Assembly: GCA_023139255.1 (NCBI GenBank)
Contig: JAGLNY010000086.1
Location: forward strand, 1-19,078
Length of the DNA: 19,078 bases
Direction of reading: 5' to 3'
From: Spirochaetales bacterium
Lineage (GTDB): Bacteria > Spirochaetota > Spirochaetia > JABMQR01
In this document: positions 6,547-13,866 of the stretch, one piece after another
Layout of the letters: each line of letters opens with the position of its first letter
Numbering within the stretch: position 1 is the stretch's first letter
Program-made: the position numbers and the translations under genes
The notes under the pieces: generated by a model
What the model saw: only the letters and a program-made list of their open reading frames with translations
Database searches by the model: none
Told to the model about the DNA's origin: nothing

Positions 6547-8130
6547 ATGGGAAAAGGTCTTGTCGGTTTAACATTACATGCCCATTTGCCTTTTGTACGA
6601 AATCCGGCCAACCCAAGGTTTCTGGAAGAAGACTGGCTTTTTGAGGCTATTTCTGAAACCTATCTGCCGATGCTTCGTATGTTTAATAAATTGCGTTCAG
6701 AAGGTGTCCCCTTCAGGATAACTATATCCCTTTCCCCGACTCTCTGCAGCATGATTGCAGACAAGCTTTTACAATCAAGGTATATAGAATATGCTGAAAG
6801 GCTGCTGGAATTAGGAAAGAAAGAATTAAACCGTACAAAGAACCAGCCGGAATTTAACAGACTTGCAGAAATGTACTGTGAAATGCATAAAAGTAATTTA
6901 GAGGATTTTAATGAACTTTATCGACAGAATATATTAACCGGCTTTCGCAGCCTCGAGGATAGCGGACATCTGGTTCTGATAACGACTGCTGCAACCCATG
7001 CATTTCTCCCATTGTTCCAGGAGTATCCCCAGGTGGTAAATGCACAGGTAGAACTTGCGATAACCTCTCACATATCCCATTTTAGAAAAAAGCCGAAAGG
7101 TTTTTGGCTCCCGGAATGCGGATTTTATCCCGGGCTTGAAAATATTCTTGCAGCGTATGATATTGATTATTTTTTTACTGCGTCGCATTCACTTATCCTT
7201 GCAGATGAAAAAGTCGAAAGAGGAGTTTTCGCACCGGTAAATTGTGATCATAATATTTCAGCATTTGCAAGAGATTATGGGCTTTCACAGGCTGTCTGGT
7301 CAGAGGATGATGGATATCCTGTAGATCGTGTATACAGAGAATTTTATAGGGACATCGGTTTTGACCTGGATATTGACTATTTACAGCCTTTTTTGCATGA
7401 ACCTGAGGTTCGCTCTTTTACCGGTTTTAAATATTGGGCAATAACCTCAAAATCAGACAATAAAGCTGTATATGACCCGAACCTTGCCGAAAAACGCGTA
7501 AAAGAACATGCAAGTAATTTTATTTATATGATTAAAAGAAAAACACAGAGCCTGAGTAATTTGCTGGATCGGCCGCCGTTTTTCTCTATCCCTTTTGATG
7601 CAGAGCTTTTTGGACACTGGTGGTTTGAGGGGATATCATGGTTTGAGCAGGTGCTCAGGTTGATGGTTGAAGAGGAACAGGTGGTATTGACAACTCCTGC
7701 AAGATATCTTTCACAATACCCTGACAATCAGCAGGTTCAGCCTGTTTTATCTAGTTGGGGAAATAAAGGCTACTCTTCTGTCTGGGTTGATGGTTCTAAT
7801 GATTGGATGTACCGGCACGTACACAAATCAATAGACAGGATGACAGAGCTGGTAGAGAGATTCCCTGATCAGGTTTCTCTTAAGGGACGATTTCTCAAAC
7901 ATGCAGCCCGGGAAGTTCTCCTCGCGATGGCTTCAGACTGGCCGTTTGTCATAAGTAACGGGACATCGGTCGGATATGCCCAACATCGCTTAAAGGAACA
8001 TCTCCACAATTTTAACCTTGTTTATGAAAATATGTGTAGAAATTCAGTTAATACCGAGTGGCTTACCCGAACTGAGAAAAAAACCAATTTGTTTCCGGAT
8101 ATAGATTACCGAATTTTTGCGAAAGAATAA
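6547..8130 (+). CDS. GH57 1,4-alpha-glucan branching enzyme (DUF1957-type)
   Basis: Predicted glycogen branching enzyme that cleaves an alpha-1,4 chain and re-attaches it as an alpha-1,6 branch. The ATG at 6547 (527 residues) is preferred over the GTG at 6535, because GTGAGG (6535–6540) is then an ideal ribosome site 6 bases upstream. Length is typical for bacterial GH57 branching enzymes. The N-terminus reads LTLHAHLPFVRNP; the nucleophile candidate is Glu190 in GFWLPECG and the acid/base candidate Asp351 in FDAELFGHWWFEG, the pair known for this family. The C-terminal helical domain includes WPFVISNGTSVGYAQHR. No signal peptide is seen, so it should be cytosolic. It follows the DUF4912 gene by one base; 226 non-coding bases then separate it from mraZ. 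Confidence 0.93.
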   Translation: MGKGLVGLTLHAHLPFVRNPANPRFLEEDWLFEAISETYLPMLRMFNKLRSEGVPFRITISLSPTLCSMIADKLLQSRYIEYAERLLELGKKELNRTKNQPEFNRLAEMYCEMHKSNLEDFNELYRQNILTGFRSLEDSGHLVLITTAATHAFLPLFQEYPQVVNAQVELAITSHISHFRKKPKGFWLPECGFYPGLENILAAYDIDYFFTASHSLILADEKVERGVFAPVNCDHNISAFARDYGLSQAVWSEDDGYPVDRVYREFYRDIGFDLDIDYLQPFLHEPEVRSFTGFKYWAITSKSDNKAVYDPNLAEKRVKEHASNFIYMIKRKTQSLSNLLDRPPFFSIPFDAELFGHWWFEGISWFEQVLRLMVEEEQVVLTTPARYLSQYPDNQQVQPVLSSWGNKGYSSVWVDGSNDWMYRHVHKSIDRMTELVERFPDQVSLKGRFLKHAAREVLLAMASDWPFVISNGTSVGYAQHRLKEHLHNFNLVYENMCRNSVNTEWLTRTEKKTNLFPDIDYRIFAKE

Positions 8131-8142
8131 GATCGCCTTCTA

Positions 8143-8234
8143 TAAGTAACCCCTATTTGGCTCAAAGCAATAGACTTCCGGATGAAATCCCTACATCCGT
8201 TAAGTATATTACCCTATATTTAAGTAATTACCCC
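8143..8234 (+). repeat. Three copies of TAAGTA-n(0–4)-ACCC(C) upstream of the mraZ promoter
   Basis: TAAGTA occurs at 8143–8148, 8201–8206 and 8221–8226, each followed by ACCC or ACCCC (8149, 8211 and 8230). The last two copies are exactly 20 bases apart and the first 58 bases further upstream. The surrounding DNA is AT-rich and non-coding. This could be an activator or repressor array, or simply AT-rich drift. Within the same stretch a 6-bp inverted repeat (8179–8184 with 8194–8199) might act as a weak terminator for the preceding gene. Confidence 0.35.
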
Positions 8235-8254
8235 ATAATTTAATTTCTCAAAAC

Positions 8255-8282
8255 TTGACTTTACCATGCTATGAGTTACTAT
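8255..8282 (+). promoter_or_regulatory. Putative promoter of the mraZ–ftsZ operon
   Basis: TTGACT (8255–8260), a 16-base spacer and TACTAT (8277–8282). The predicted start near 8289 gives a leader of about 68 bases that is filled by the GTGGG-type repeats. No other promoter of similar quality was noticed within the dcw cluster. Confidence 0.55.
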
Positions 8283-8283
8283 G

Positions 8284-8352
8284 GAGGTGGGTGAAAGTAG
8301 TAAAAAGTGGGAGTTAACTTCCAAAAAGTAGAAAAATTTGTCCTAAGGTGGG
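8284..8352 (+). promoter_or_regulatory. Candidate MraZ operator: phased GTGGG-type boxes
   Basis: Strong boxes GGTGGG (8286–8291), AGTGGG (8306–8311) and GGTGGG (8347–8352), with weaker AGTAGT (8296–8301) and AGTAGA (8327–8332). Start-to-start distances are 10, 10, 21 and 20 bases, so all would lie on one face of the helix. MraZ is known to bind TGGGN direct repeats in E. coli and AAAGTG(T/G) repeats in mollicutes; AAAGTGGG at 8304–8311 satisfies both. The array runs from just after the -10 box into the mraZ ribosome site, as expected for autoregulation. Confidence 0.6.
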
Positions 8353-8356
8353 AATA

Positions 8357-8821
8357 GTGTTAACCGGTGAATACAGAAATACAATAGATGAGAAGGGCCG
8401 GATTCTCATACCTGCGCGCCTCCGCAGTTCAATTGCGGGGAACACCCTCATTGTGACACGAAGTATTGAGAAGAACTTATGGATGATGCTCCCGGATATG
8501 TGGACACGGATAAAGGAACAAATTACCGGTGGACCAGGAGCGATGTTCAACTCTCAGACAAGGACTCTTCAGCGGCGGATTATTGCCCCGGCACAGGAAT
8601 GCGAAATTGATAAAGCCGGGAGAATCAATATTCCGCCAGGACTTAGGGATTCAGTAGATCTCCAGCCGAAACAGGAAGCAGTGATTCTGGGAATCGATAC
8701 CTATCTGGAATTGTGGAATACCGATGAATATGCAGCATTCCTTGAACGAAGTGATTCGGAATTTGAAGAAGCGGCTGAATCTCTCGGCAGGAAGCTTGAA
8801 GCTGCCGGGTTTGGAAAATAG
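8357..8821 (+). CDS. mraZ: Transcriptional regulator MraZ
   Basis: DNA-binding regulator of the division/cell-wall cluster, with two AbrB-like (SpoVT) halves that assemble into a ring. The GTG at 8357 (154 residues) puts the N-terminus at the conserved LTGEYRNTIDEKGR and gives a 5-base spacing to AAGGTGG (8345–8351); the GTG at 8348 would overlap that ribosome site. The two DxxxR signatures are DEKGRILIPARLR near residues 11–23 and DKAGRINIPPGLR in the second half. The C-terminus is acidic. It is the first gene of the cluster and probably binds the repeats just upstream of itself. It ends 2 bases before rsmH. Confidence 0.95.
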   Translation: MLTGEYRNTIDEKGRILIPARLRSSIAGNTLIVTRSIEKNLWMMLPDMWTRIKEQITGGPGAMFNSQTRTLQRRIIAPAQECEIDKAGRINIPPGLRDSVDLQPKQEAVILGIDTYLELWNTDEYAAFLERSDSEFEEAAESLGRKLEAAGFGK

Positions 8822-8823
8822 CA

Positions 8824-9789
8824 ATGGAAAATAAAGTACTTCATTATTCTGTAATGTCCCAGGAAGTAATGGAGTATTTAAGTCCTGCTGCAATGATGAA
8901 TAATAGCTTAATGATCGACTGTACGCTTGGTGAAGGCGGTCATAGCGAGTTGTTCCTGAAAAACTTTAGTGATTTACGTCTGGTAGGACTTGATTGTGAC
9001 AGTGAAATAATAAAACGGGCTGAACAGCGGTTAGTCCCATACAGGGATCGTGTAACAATCCTGAATACCTGGTTTGATGAGTTTTTTGCTGAACCGGAAA
9101 GGTATGGAAATGTTAGTCAACCTTCCTGTATCCTGCTTGATTTGGGAATTTCGATGTTCCATTACGAAGCATCCGGAAGGGGGTTCAGTTTTAATAAAGA
9201 TGAGCCGCTTGATATGAGGCTTAGTAGTGAAGAGGGTATAACAGCTGAGTTTGCAGTTAATACATACGGGAAAGATCAGCTTGCTGATGTTATTTATCAA
9301 TATGGTGAGGAACGGTATTCCCGGCGTATATCTGCAGCAATCTGTAAAAGAAGATCAAGTAAGGCGATTCAGACTTCTGCAGATTTGGCAGATATCATTA
9401 AAGGGGCTGTACCTAAAGATTATCGGCATGGAAGGATTCATCCGGCAACAAGAACCTTTCAGGCATTACGCATCGAAGTGAATGATGAACTTGGCCGGAT
9501 AGAGCGTTCATTGGATAAGGCTGTTGAGATGCTTCAGCCCGGTGGACGTATAGCTGTAATAAGTTTTCACTCTCTGGAAGACCGCAGGGTGAAGCAGACA
9601 TTTAAGAAATTGTCAAAAGGGTGCATCTGCCCGCCGGAGGTAATCAGGTGCGAATGCGGAGGAGTCCCGACGTTGAAGCTGCTGCACAAAAAACCGCTGC
9701 GCCCGACAGATTCAGAAACGAAAAATAATCCGGCCTCCAGGAGCGCAAAACTCCGGTGTGCCGAGAAAGTGAGTAAATTTAACAATTGA
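8824..9789 (+). CDS. rsmH: 16S rRNA (cytosine-1402 N4) methyltransferase RsmH
   Basis: SAM-dependent methyltransferase (older name MraW) that makes N4-methyl-C1402 in the decoding centre of 16S rRNA. The 321 residues are normal length. Visible features are HYSVMSQEVMEYLSP at the start, the SAM-binding loop DCTLGEGGHS (32–41), the acidic strand-end VGLDCD (54–59), HPATRTFQALRIEVN (206–220), GGRIAVISFHSLEDR, and a C-terminal Cys-rich CICPPEVIRCECGG segment common in the family. The start is 2 bases after the mraZ stop with only a weak GGAAA upstream, so translation is probably coupled to mraZ. Confidence 0.97.
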   Translation: MENKVLHYSVMSQEVMEYLSPAAMMNNSLMIDCTLGEGGHSELFLKNFSDLRLVGLDCDSEIIKRAEQRLVPYRDRVTILNTWFDEFFAEPERYGNVSQPSCILLDLGISMFHYEASGRGFSFNKDEPLDMRLSSEEGITAEFAVNTYGKDQLADVIYQYGEERYSRRISAAICKRRSSKAIQTSADLADIIKGAVPKDYRHGRIHPATRTFQALRIEVNDELGRIERSLDKAVEMLQPGGRIAVISFHSLEDRRVKQTFKKLSKGCICPPEVIRCECGGVPTLKLLHKKPLRPTDSETKNNPASRSAKLRCAEKVSKFNN

Positions 9790-9796
9790 AAACTTG

Positions 9797-9835
9797 TAAC
9801 AGGGTAGTTGTCTTGATTATGAATGATCCCTGTTA
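9797..9835 (+). promoter_or_regulatory. Inverted repeat (8-bp stem) before ftsL
   Basis: TAACAGGG (9797–9804) pairs perfectly with CCCTGTTA (9828–9835) around a 23-base loop. The right arm ends on the first base of the ftsL ribosome site (AAGAGG, 9835–9840). No T-run follows, so a terminator is unlikely. A hairpin that tunes ftsL initiation or stabilises the 3' mRNA fragment is more plausible. Confidence 0.4.
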
Positions 9836-9846
9836 AGAGGAAAGAG

Positions 9847-10155
9847 ATGCGGCATGCAGGTATGGGCACAAATGCTAACTATAAAAAACGGTTTATTTGG
9901 GTATTGTTGGCAGTACTATTGCCGGCTCTGACACTATTTCCTGTGCATCAGGCTGCCCTGCACAGGAAAATGATACGGGAACTGGATGAAATTCGCAGTG
10001 AAATGTTTACAGTAAATGAGTTTAACAGGGTCCTTGCCGTTGATATTGCCGAACTGGCAAATCCGGACAGGATTTCGAGAATTGCTGAGAATGTTCTCAG
10101 CATGAAAAAGGCGGAGGAAGAGGATCTGGCACTAGTCAGGCATTCAGGGGAATAA
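9847..10155 (+). CDS. ftsL: Cell division protein FtsL-like
   Basis: Small bitopic divisome protein that, with FtsQ and FtsB/DivIC, activates septal FtsW/FtsI synthesis. I chose the ATG at 9847 (102 residues) because AAGAGG at 9835–9840 sits 6 bases upstream; the ATG at 9823 would add eight residues but lies inside the hairpin. Residues 1–15 are basic and cytoplasmic, 16–32 form one membrane segment, and 38–72 a coiled-coil-like helix. The end reads NPDRISRIAENVLSM, the FtsL-type 'p.rIe.iA...LgM' motif. FtsL sequences diverge widely, so the call rests on position after rsmH, topology and this motif. Unusually, ftsI does not follow; murF does, after 11 bases. Confidence 0.8.
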   Translation: MRHAGMGTNANYKKRFIWVLLAVLLPALTLFPVHQAALHRKMIRELDEIRSEMFTVNEFNRVLAVDIAELANPDRISRIAENVLSMKKAEEEDLALVRHSGE

Positions 10156-10166
10156 AAGATAGTAAT

Positions 10167-11561
10167 ATGATGGATAATGCTAAAAAATTGTTTACAGTAT
10201 ATGAAATCATCTCTATTACCGGTGGAGAGGCCCTTTCTCGTCCAAATCCAGGTTCATGTATATCCAGTGTACAGATAGATTCCAGGAAAGTTCAGTACGG
10301 AACACTCTTTATTGCTTTACATGGTGAAAAAACAGACGGGCACAAATATCTCCGAAATGCGATTAATGCTGGGGCAACTACTCTGTTGGTGGATAAAGCC
10401 TGCAGTAATGATTTTTCTCAATTGTTGAGTGAATATCCATCAGTATCGGTAATAGGCGTTCGGGATACACTAAAATCTTTGCAGAAACTTGCTGCTGCCT
10501 GGGTTGAACGTAATAAATCACTTAAAAAAGTCGCGGTTACAGGAAGCAGCGGCAAGACTACAACAAAAGAGATGATAAGTTCAATTCTTTCAAGACTTGG
10601 GCAGACAGTAAAAAACCCGGGTAATTATAATTCTGATATCGGGCTGCCTCTTTCGGTATTCCGGATCTCTGAAGATCATGAATTTGGAGTCTTTGAGATG
10701 GGCATTAATAAGATAGGTGAAATGGATACACTACTCAGTATCTATGAACCTGATTACAGCATAATGACAAATATTGGAACTGCCCATATAGGCAGGTTGG
10801 GAAGTATTGAGGCAATTGCAAGAGAAAAAAGCAAAATTTATCATACAGGGGTCAAGCATGGATACATACATGAAGAAAACATCTGGAAAAGCTATCTGCG
10901 AAATCTTCGAGGTCTGGAATTTCGTGAATTCGGAAGAAAAGGTACCAAAGGTTTCAAGGGCGCAGAATACCTGGGACTGCAGGGATGGAGAATTCACTAT
11001 GAAGATCGAACATTCTGTCTCAAGCATGTCGGTATCCACAATTTGCTCGATGCTCTAGCAGCGATTACTATTGCCAGAGATTTGGGTGCTGAATCAGGAC
11101 ATATAGCGGAAGGTCTTGAATCACTTGAGCCTTTATCAGGAAGAAGCAAAGTAATTAATGGAAAAGTTACGATAATTGAAGATAGTTATAACTCAAATTT
11201 GGATTCTGCATCAAGAATTATTGATTATGTAAAAGATTTGCATTGGGAAGGAAGAAAAACCGTTGTTCTTGGTTCGATGAAAGAATTAGGTGCTGCATGC
11301 GGGAAATCCCATGAAGCAATTGGAAGAAAAGTCAAGAGTCTGGCACCATCTGCTGCATTCCTTTTCGGAAATGAGATGGAATCAGCGTATAAATTGCTGA
11401 AAAACGAGAACTACACTAATAAACTGGTTTATACAGACTGTTATGAAGAGTTGGAATCTGAAGTAACGACCTATACACATGATGGTGACCTTTTGCTGCT
11501 AAAAGGATCACGATCTATGGAGATGGAACGACTGCTGGTACCGCTGAGCATGGTCTCATAA
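10167..11561 (+). CDS. murF: UDP-N-acetylmuramoyl-tripeptide–D-alanyl-D-alanine ligase
   Basis: Cytosolic ATP-dependent ligase that adds D-Ala-D-Ala to UDP-MurNAc-tripeptide, completing the peptidoglycan precursor. At 464 residues it is normal length. An N-terminal substrate domain has SSVQIDSRKV and LFIALHGEKTDGH; the ATP loop TGSSGKTTTKE follows (125–135, Lys130). GNYNSDIGLPLS, the FEMGINKIGEMD helix and MTNIGTAHIG are classic MurF segments. The C-terminal domain has GRSKV and EDSYNSNLDS, where most MurF proteins have 'D.YNANP.S', a mild variation. The start is an ATG pair at 10167/10170 with no good ribosome site nearby, so coupling to ftsL (11 bases upstream) is likely. murE, which normally supplies its substrate, is not in the window. 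Confidence 0.96.
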   Translation: MMDNAKKLFTVYEIISITGGEALSRPNPGSCISSVQIDSRKVQYGTLFIALHGEKTDGHKYLRNAINAGATTLLVDKACSNDFSQLLSEYPSVSVIGVRDTLKSLQKLAAAWVERNKSLKKVAVTGSSGKTTTKEMISSILSRLGQTVKNPGNYNSDIGLPLSVFRISEDHEFGVFEMGINKIGEMDTLLSIYEPDYSIMTNIGTAHIGRLGSIEAIAREKSKIYHTGVKHGYIHEENIWKSYLRNLRGLEFREFGRKGTKGFKGAEYLGLQGWRIHYEDRTFCLKHVGIHNLLDALAAITIARDLGAESGHIAEGLESLEPLSGRSKVINGKVTIIEDSYNSNLDSASRIIDYVKDLHWEGRKTVVLGSMKELGAACGKSHEAIGRKVKSLAPSAAFLFGNEMESAYKLLKNENYTNKLVYTDCYEELESEVTTYTHDGDLLLLKGSRSMEMERLLVPLSMVS

Positions 11562-11562
11562 A

Positions 11563-11572
11563 AAGGAGGTGA
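11563..11572 (+). promoter_or_regulatory. Full-length Shine–Dalgarno of mraY
   Basis: AAGGAGGTGA right after the murF stop matches the standard bacterial 16S rRNA 3' tail over 10 bases and ends 7 bases before the mraY ATG. It is the longest such match noticed in the window; most neighbours have only 4–7 bases of complementarity. Confidence 0.8.
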
Positions 11573-11579
11573 CAGGCCA

Positions 11580-12623
11580 ATGTATTACTTGTTTATGGTA
11601 AACATGGCAAAACTACCTCTATTTCGTGCCCTGGCAGGAGTAAGTGCAGCCTTAATTTTTTCATTACTTTTAGGCCCCCCATTTATCAGGTTTTTCCAAA
11701 GAAATGAGTTGGGACAGAAAATACGGCCTGAAGGACCTCCTCAACATTTTTCCAAACAAGGGACTCCCACTATGGGAGGCCTTTTTCTTTTTTTTGCCTT
11801 ATACTGCGTAACTTTTTTGCTGGTAGACTTTCTTCAGCCGCAGGTGATTGCGGTTAGTACAGCACTTCTGCTTTTTGGCTGTGTAGGGTTTATAGATGAC
11901 TATTTAAAGCTGAGACGAAAACAGTCTGAGGGACTTTCGGCAAAGGGGAAACTTTTACTTCAATTGCTGGCTTCCTGTGCTGTTCTTATATATATCCGGA
12001 TTTTTTCCGGTCATGAAACAACAATGCTGTATGTCCCCTGGCGCAGCGGGCCGATAATTGATCTGGGATTCTGGTACTATCCTTTAGGCGTGTTGTTTAT
12101 CATGCTCTTTGCAAACTCGGTAAATCTCACCGATGGTTTGGATGGACTTGCAGGTGGACTTGTTATTATTGTCCTTCTGTTTATTTCCAGTGTTGCTGCT
12201 CTGGGTAGTTATGCATCAGGTACTGCAATGAATCAACAATATTTTGAAACGGCATTGTTTTTAGTGATTCTGGTTGGGGCGGTTCTTGGATTTTTAAAAT
12301 TTAATATGAATCCTGCAAGGGTTTTTATGGGGGATGTTGGTGCCCAGGGCTTGGGAGGGGCTATTGCAGTAGCTGCAATTGTCCTGCACATGGAAATACT
12401 TGCAGCGGCTGCCGGAGCTGTGTTTCTCATTGAGACCCTGTCGGTAATAATACAGGTCTTTTCATTTAAGGTTTTTGGCAGAAGAGTTTTTCGTATGTCG
12501 CCTTTGCATCATCATTTTGAACAAAAAGGGGTGTCGGAAAAGTCTATTGTGTATGGCTTTTGGGCTGCCGGGATGATATGTGCAGGATGTTCCGCATTGG
12601 TATATTTTGTAGTGTTTCATTGA
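11580..12623 (+). CDS. mraY: Phospho-N-acetylmuramoyl-pentapeptide-transferase
   Basis: Integral membrane enzyme that moves phospho-MurNAc-pentapeptide from UDP onto undecaprenyl phosphate, making lipid I. 347 residues with about ten membrane segments. Key motifs are KQGTPTMGG (59–67), FIDDYLK (104–110, the catalytic Asp region), NLTDGLDGLAGG (from Asn182), NMNPARVFMGDVGAQGLGG, and the PLHHHFE loop (308–314). All expected active-site acids and histidines are visible. The start ATG at 11580 follows the strong ribosome site at 11563–11572, 18 bases after murF. murD, which often follows mraY, is absent; ftsW comes next after 43 bases. Confidence 0.97.
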   Translation: MYYLFMVNMAKLPLFRALAGVSAALIFSLLLGPPFIRFFQRNELGQKIRPEGPPQHFSKQGTPTMGGLFLFFALYCVTFLLVDFLQPQVIAVSTALLLFGCVGFIDDYLKLRRKQSEGLSAKGKLLLQLLASCAVLIYIRIFSGHETTMLYVPWRSGPIIDLGFWYYPLGVLFIMLFANSVNLTDGLDGLAGGLVIIVLLFISSVAALGSYASGTAMNQQYFETALFLVILVGAVLGFLKFNMNPARVFMGDVGAQGLGGAIAVAAIVLHMEILAAAAGAVFLIETLSVIIQVFSFKVFGRRVFRMSPLHHHFEQKGVSEKSIVYGFWAAGMICAGCSALVYFVVFH

Positions 12624-12639
12624 GTTAAAGGGCTCAATT

Positions 12640-12666
12640 GGAAGGAAAGAAGGAAAGAAAGATGAA
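12640..12666 (+). repeat. Polypurine tract with tandem GAAGGAAA, translation start region of ftsW
   Basis: An all-purine run contains two perfect adjacent GAAGGAAA units (12641–12648 and 12649–12656), followed by GAAAGA. Each unit holds a usable AAGGA ribosome site. An out-of-frame ATG at 12662 opens a six-codon ORF ending at 12682 that overlaps the proposed ftsW GTG at 12667. Confidence 0.5.
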
Positions 12667-13866
12667 GTGCAGACTGTGGTAGAAGCTCAGGAAACGAGTA
12701 AGAAATCATCAATCTCATTATTTTATTTGTTGATTCTTGTTCTGATTGTACTTGTGGGTTTGGGTCTGTCCGGCCTGTTCTCTGCATCGTATGATAAAGC
12801 AATGCGTCTTGGTTTTGAGCCGGACTATTTTTTTACCAAACAGCTGGTTTTTGCAATTGGTGGAATTGCTGCTGCCTGTGTAGTTTTTTTCATTCCGAAA
12901 AATTTTTACCGGTTAATTACCCCGTTATTGATCCTGGTAAGTTTATCTCTTATGCTTTTAACTCTTTTTACTAACCTGGGAGAATCAAGATTAGGGGCAA
13001 GGCGATGGATTCAGTTTGGATCGATAGGATTTCAGCCTTCTGAGTTAGTTAAAATTTCTGCGATTCTATTTCTTGCAAACTATTTTGATAAGCACAGTGC
13101 GAAATTAAAATATTTTACCGCAAATGTGTATCCTGCAATAGTTGTACTAATTTTCGCTGGACTTATTCTTATGCAGCGTGATTTCTCCACAACTTTGATT
13201 TATACAGCAATTTGTTTCTCCCTTTTTATTGCTGCAGGAACCAGATTTTCCTACTTGCTATATATGATCTCTTTTGTTGGTGTTCCAGGTTTGCTGATAC
13301 TACTCACTGAGACATACAGACTCGAGAGGGTAATAGGATATATATTTAAGGATATAGATCCTTCTGGCATGAATTATCAGGTTAATGCATCTCTGGCTGC
13401 AATCAAGGCCGGTGGATTGACCGGAAAGGGATTTGGAAACGGGATATATAAATTGGGAAGACTACCTGAGGTACAGTCAGATTTTATATTTGCTTCTTTT
13501 ATCGAAGAAAACGGATTTGCAGGAGGCTCTTTTGTTATTATTTTGTTTGGCCTCCTGGCTTATACAGGATACAGGGGATCAATAAAGCTGAGAGAATCTG
13601 ATCCGTATTTATTCTTTCTGGGATTCGGTATAACAAGTGTAATTGTTTGGCAGGCACTTCTGAATATTGGTGTGGTAACAGGAATTATTCCTCCCACAGG
13701 AATACCGTTACCTTTTTTTTCACAAGGCGGAACCAGCCTGCTGGTAAACCTTGGTATGAGCGGCTTGTTATGTAAAGTACTCTACAATGCAGAAACACAA
13801 AAATTGGAAAGGGGTAGAGCAGTTGTTTCACAAAATACATCCTATCAGGAGGTAACGTATGAGTAA
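12667..13866 (+). CDS. ftsW: Septal peptidoglycan glycosyltransferase FtsW (SEDS family)
   Basis: Multi-pass membrane glycan polymerase that links lipid II at the division site, normally working with the transpeptidase FtsI. 399 residues, about ten membrane helices after a short polar N-terminus. Motifs include GARRWI and PSELVKI, QRDFSTT, the catalytic-region PEVQSDFIFASFIEENGF (Asp272) and PPTGIPLPFFSQGG. The proposed start is GTG at 12667 behind the purine-rich tract; an in-frame GTG at 12676 is a possible alternative. FtsW is chosen over RodA by its place in the dcw cluster between mraY and ftsQ. The gene end overlaps ftsQ by 8 bases. Confidence 0.93.
   Translation: MQTVVEAQETSKKSSISLFYLLILVLIVLVGLGLSGLFSASYDKAMRLGFEPDYFFTKQLVFAIGGIAAACVVFFIPKNFYRLITPLLILVSLSLMLLTLFTNLGESRLGARRWIQFGSIGFQPSELVKISAILFLANYFDKHSAKLKYFTANVYPAIVVLIFAGLILMQRDFSTTLIYTAICFSLFIAAGTRFSYLLYMISFVGVPGLLILLTETYRLERVIGYIFKDIDPSGMNYQVNASLAAIKAGGLTGKGFGNGIYKLGRLPEVQSDFIFASFIEENGFAGGSFVIILFGLLAYTGYRGSIKLRESDPYLFFLGFGITSVIVWQALLNIGVVTGIIPPTGIPLPFFSQGGTSLLVNLGMSGLLCKVLYNAETQKLERGRAVVSQNTSYQEVTYE

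Noticed and set aside
8179..8199. Inverted repeat as a Rho-independent terminator after the branching enzyme
   Set aside because: The stem is only 6 bp with a 9-base loop and no T-run follows; noted only as a weak possibility.
12619..12638. Inverted repeat ATTGAG/CTCAAT at the end of mraY as a terminator
   Set aside because: A 6-bp AT-rich stem overlapping the stop codon without a T-run is too weak, and the operon clearly continues into ftsW.
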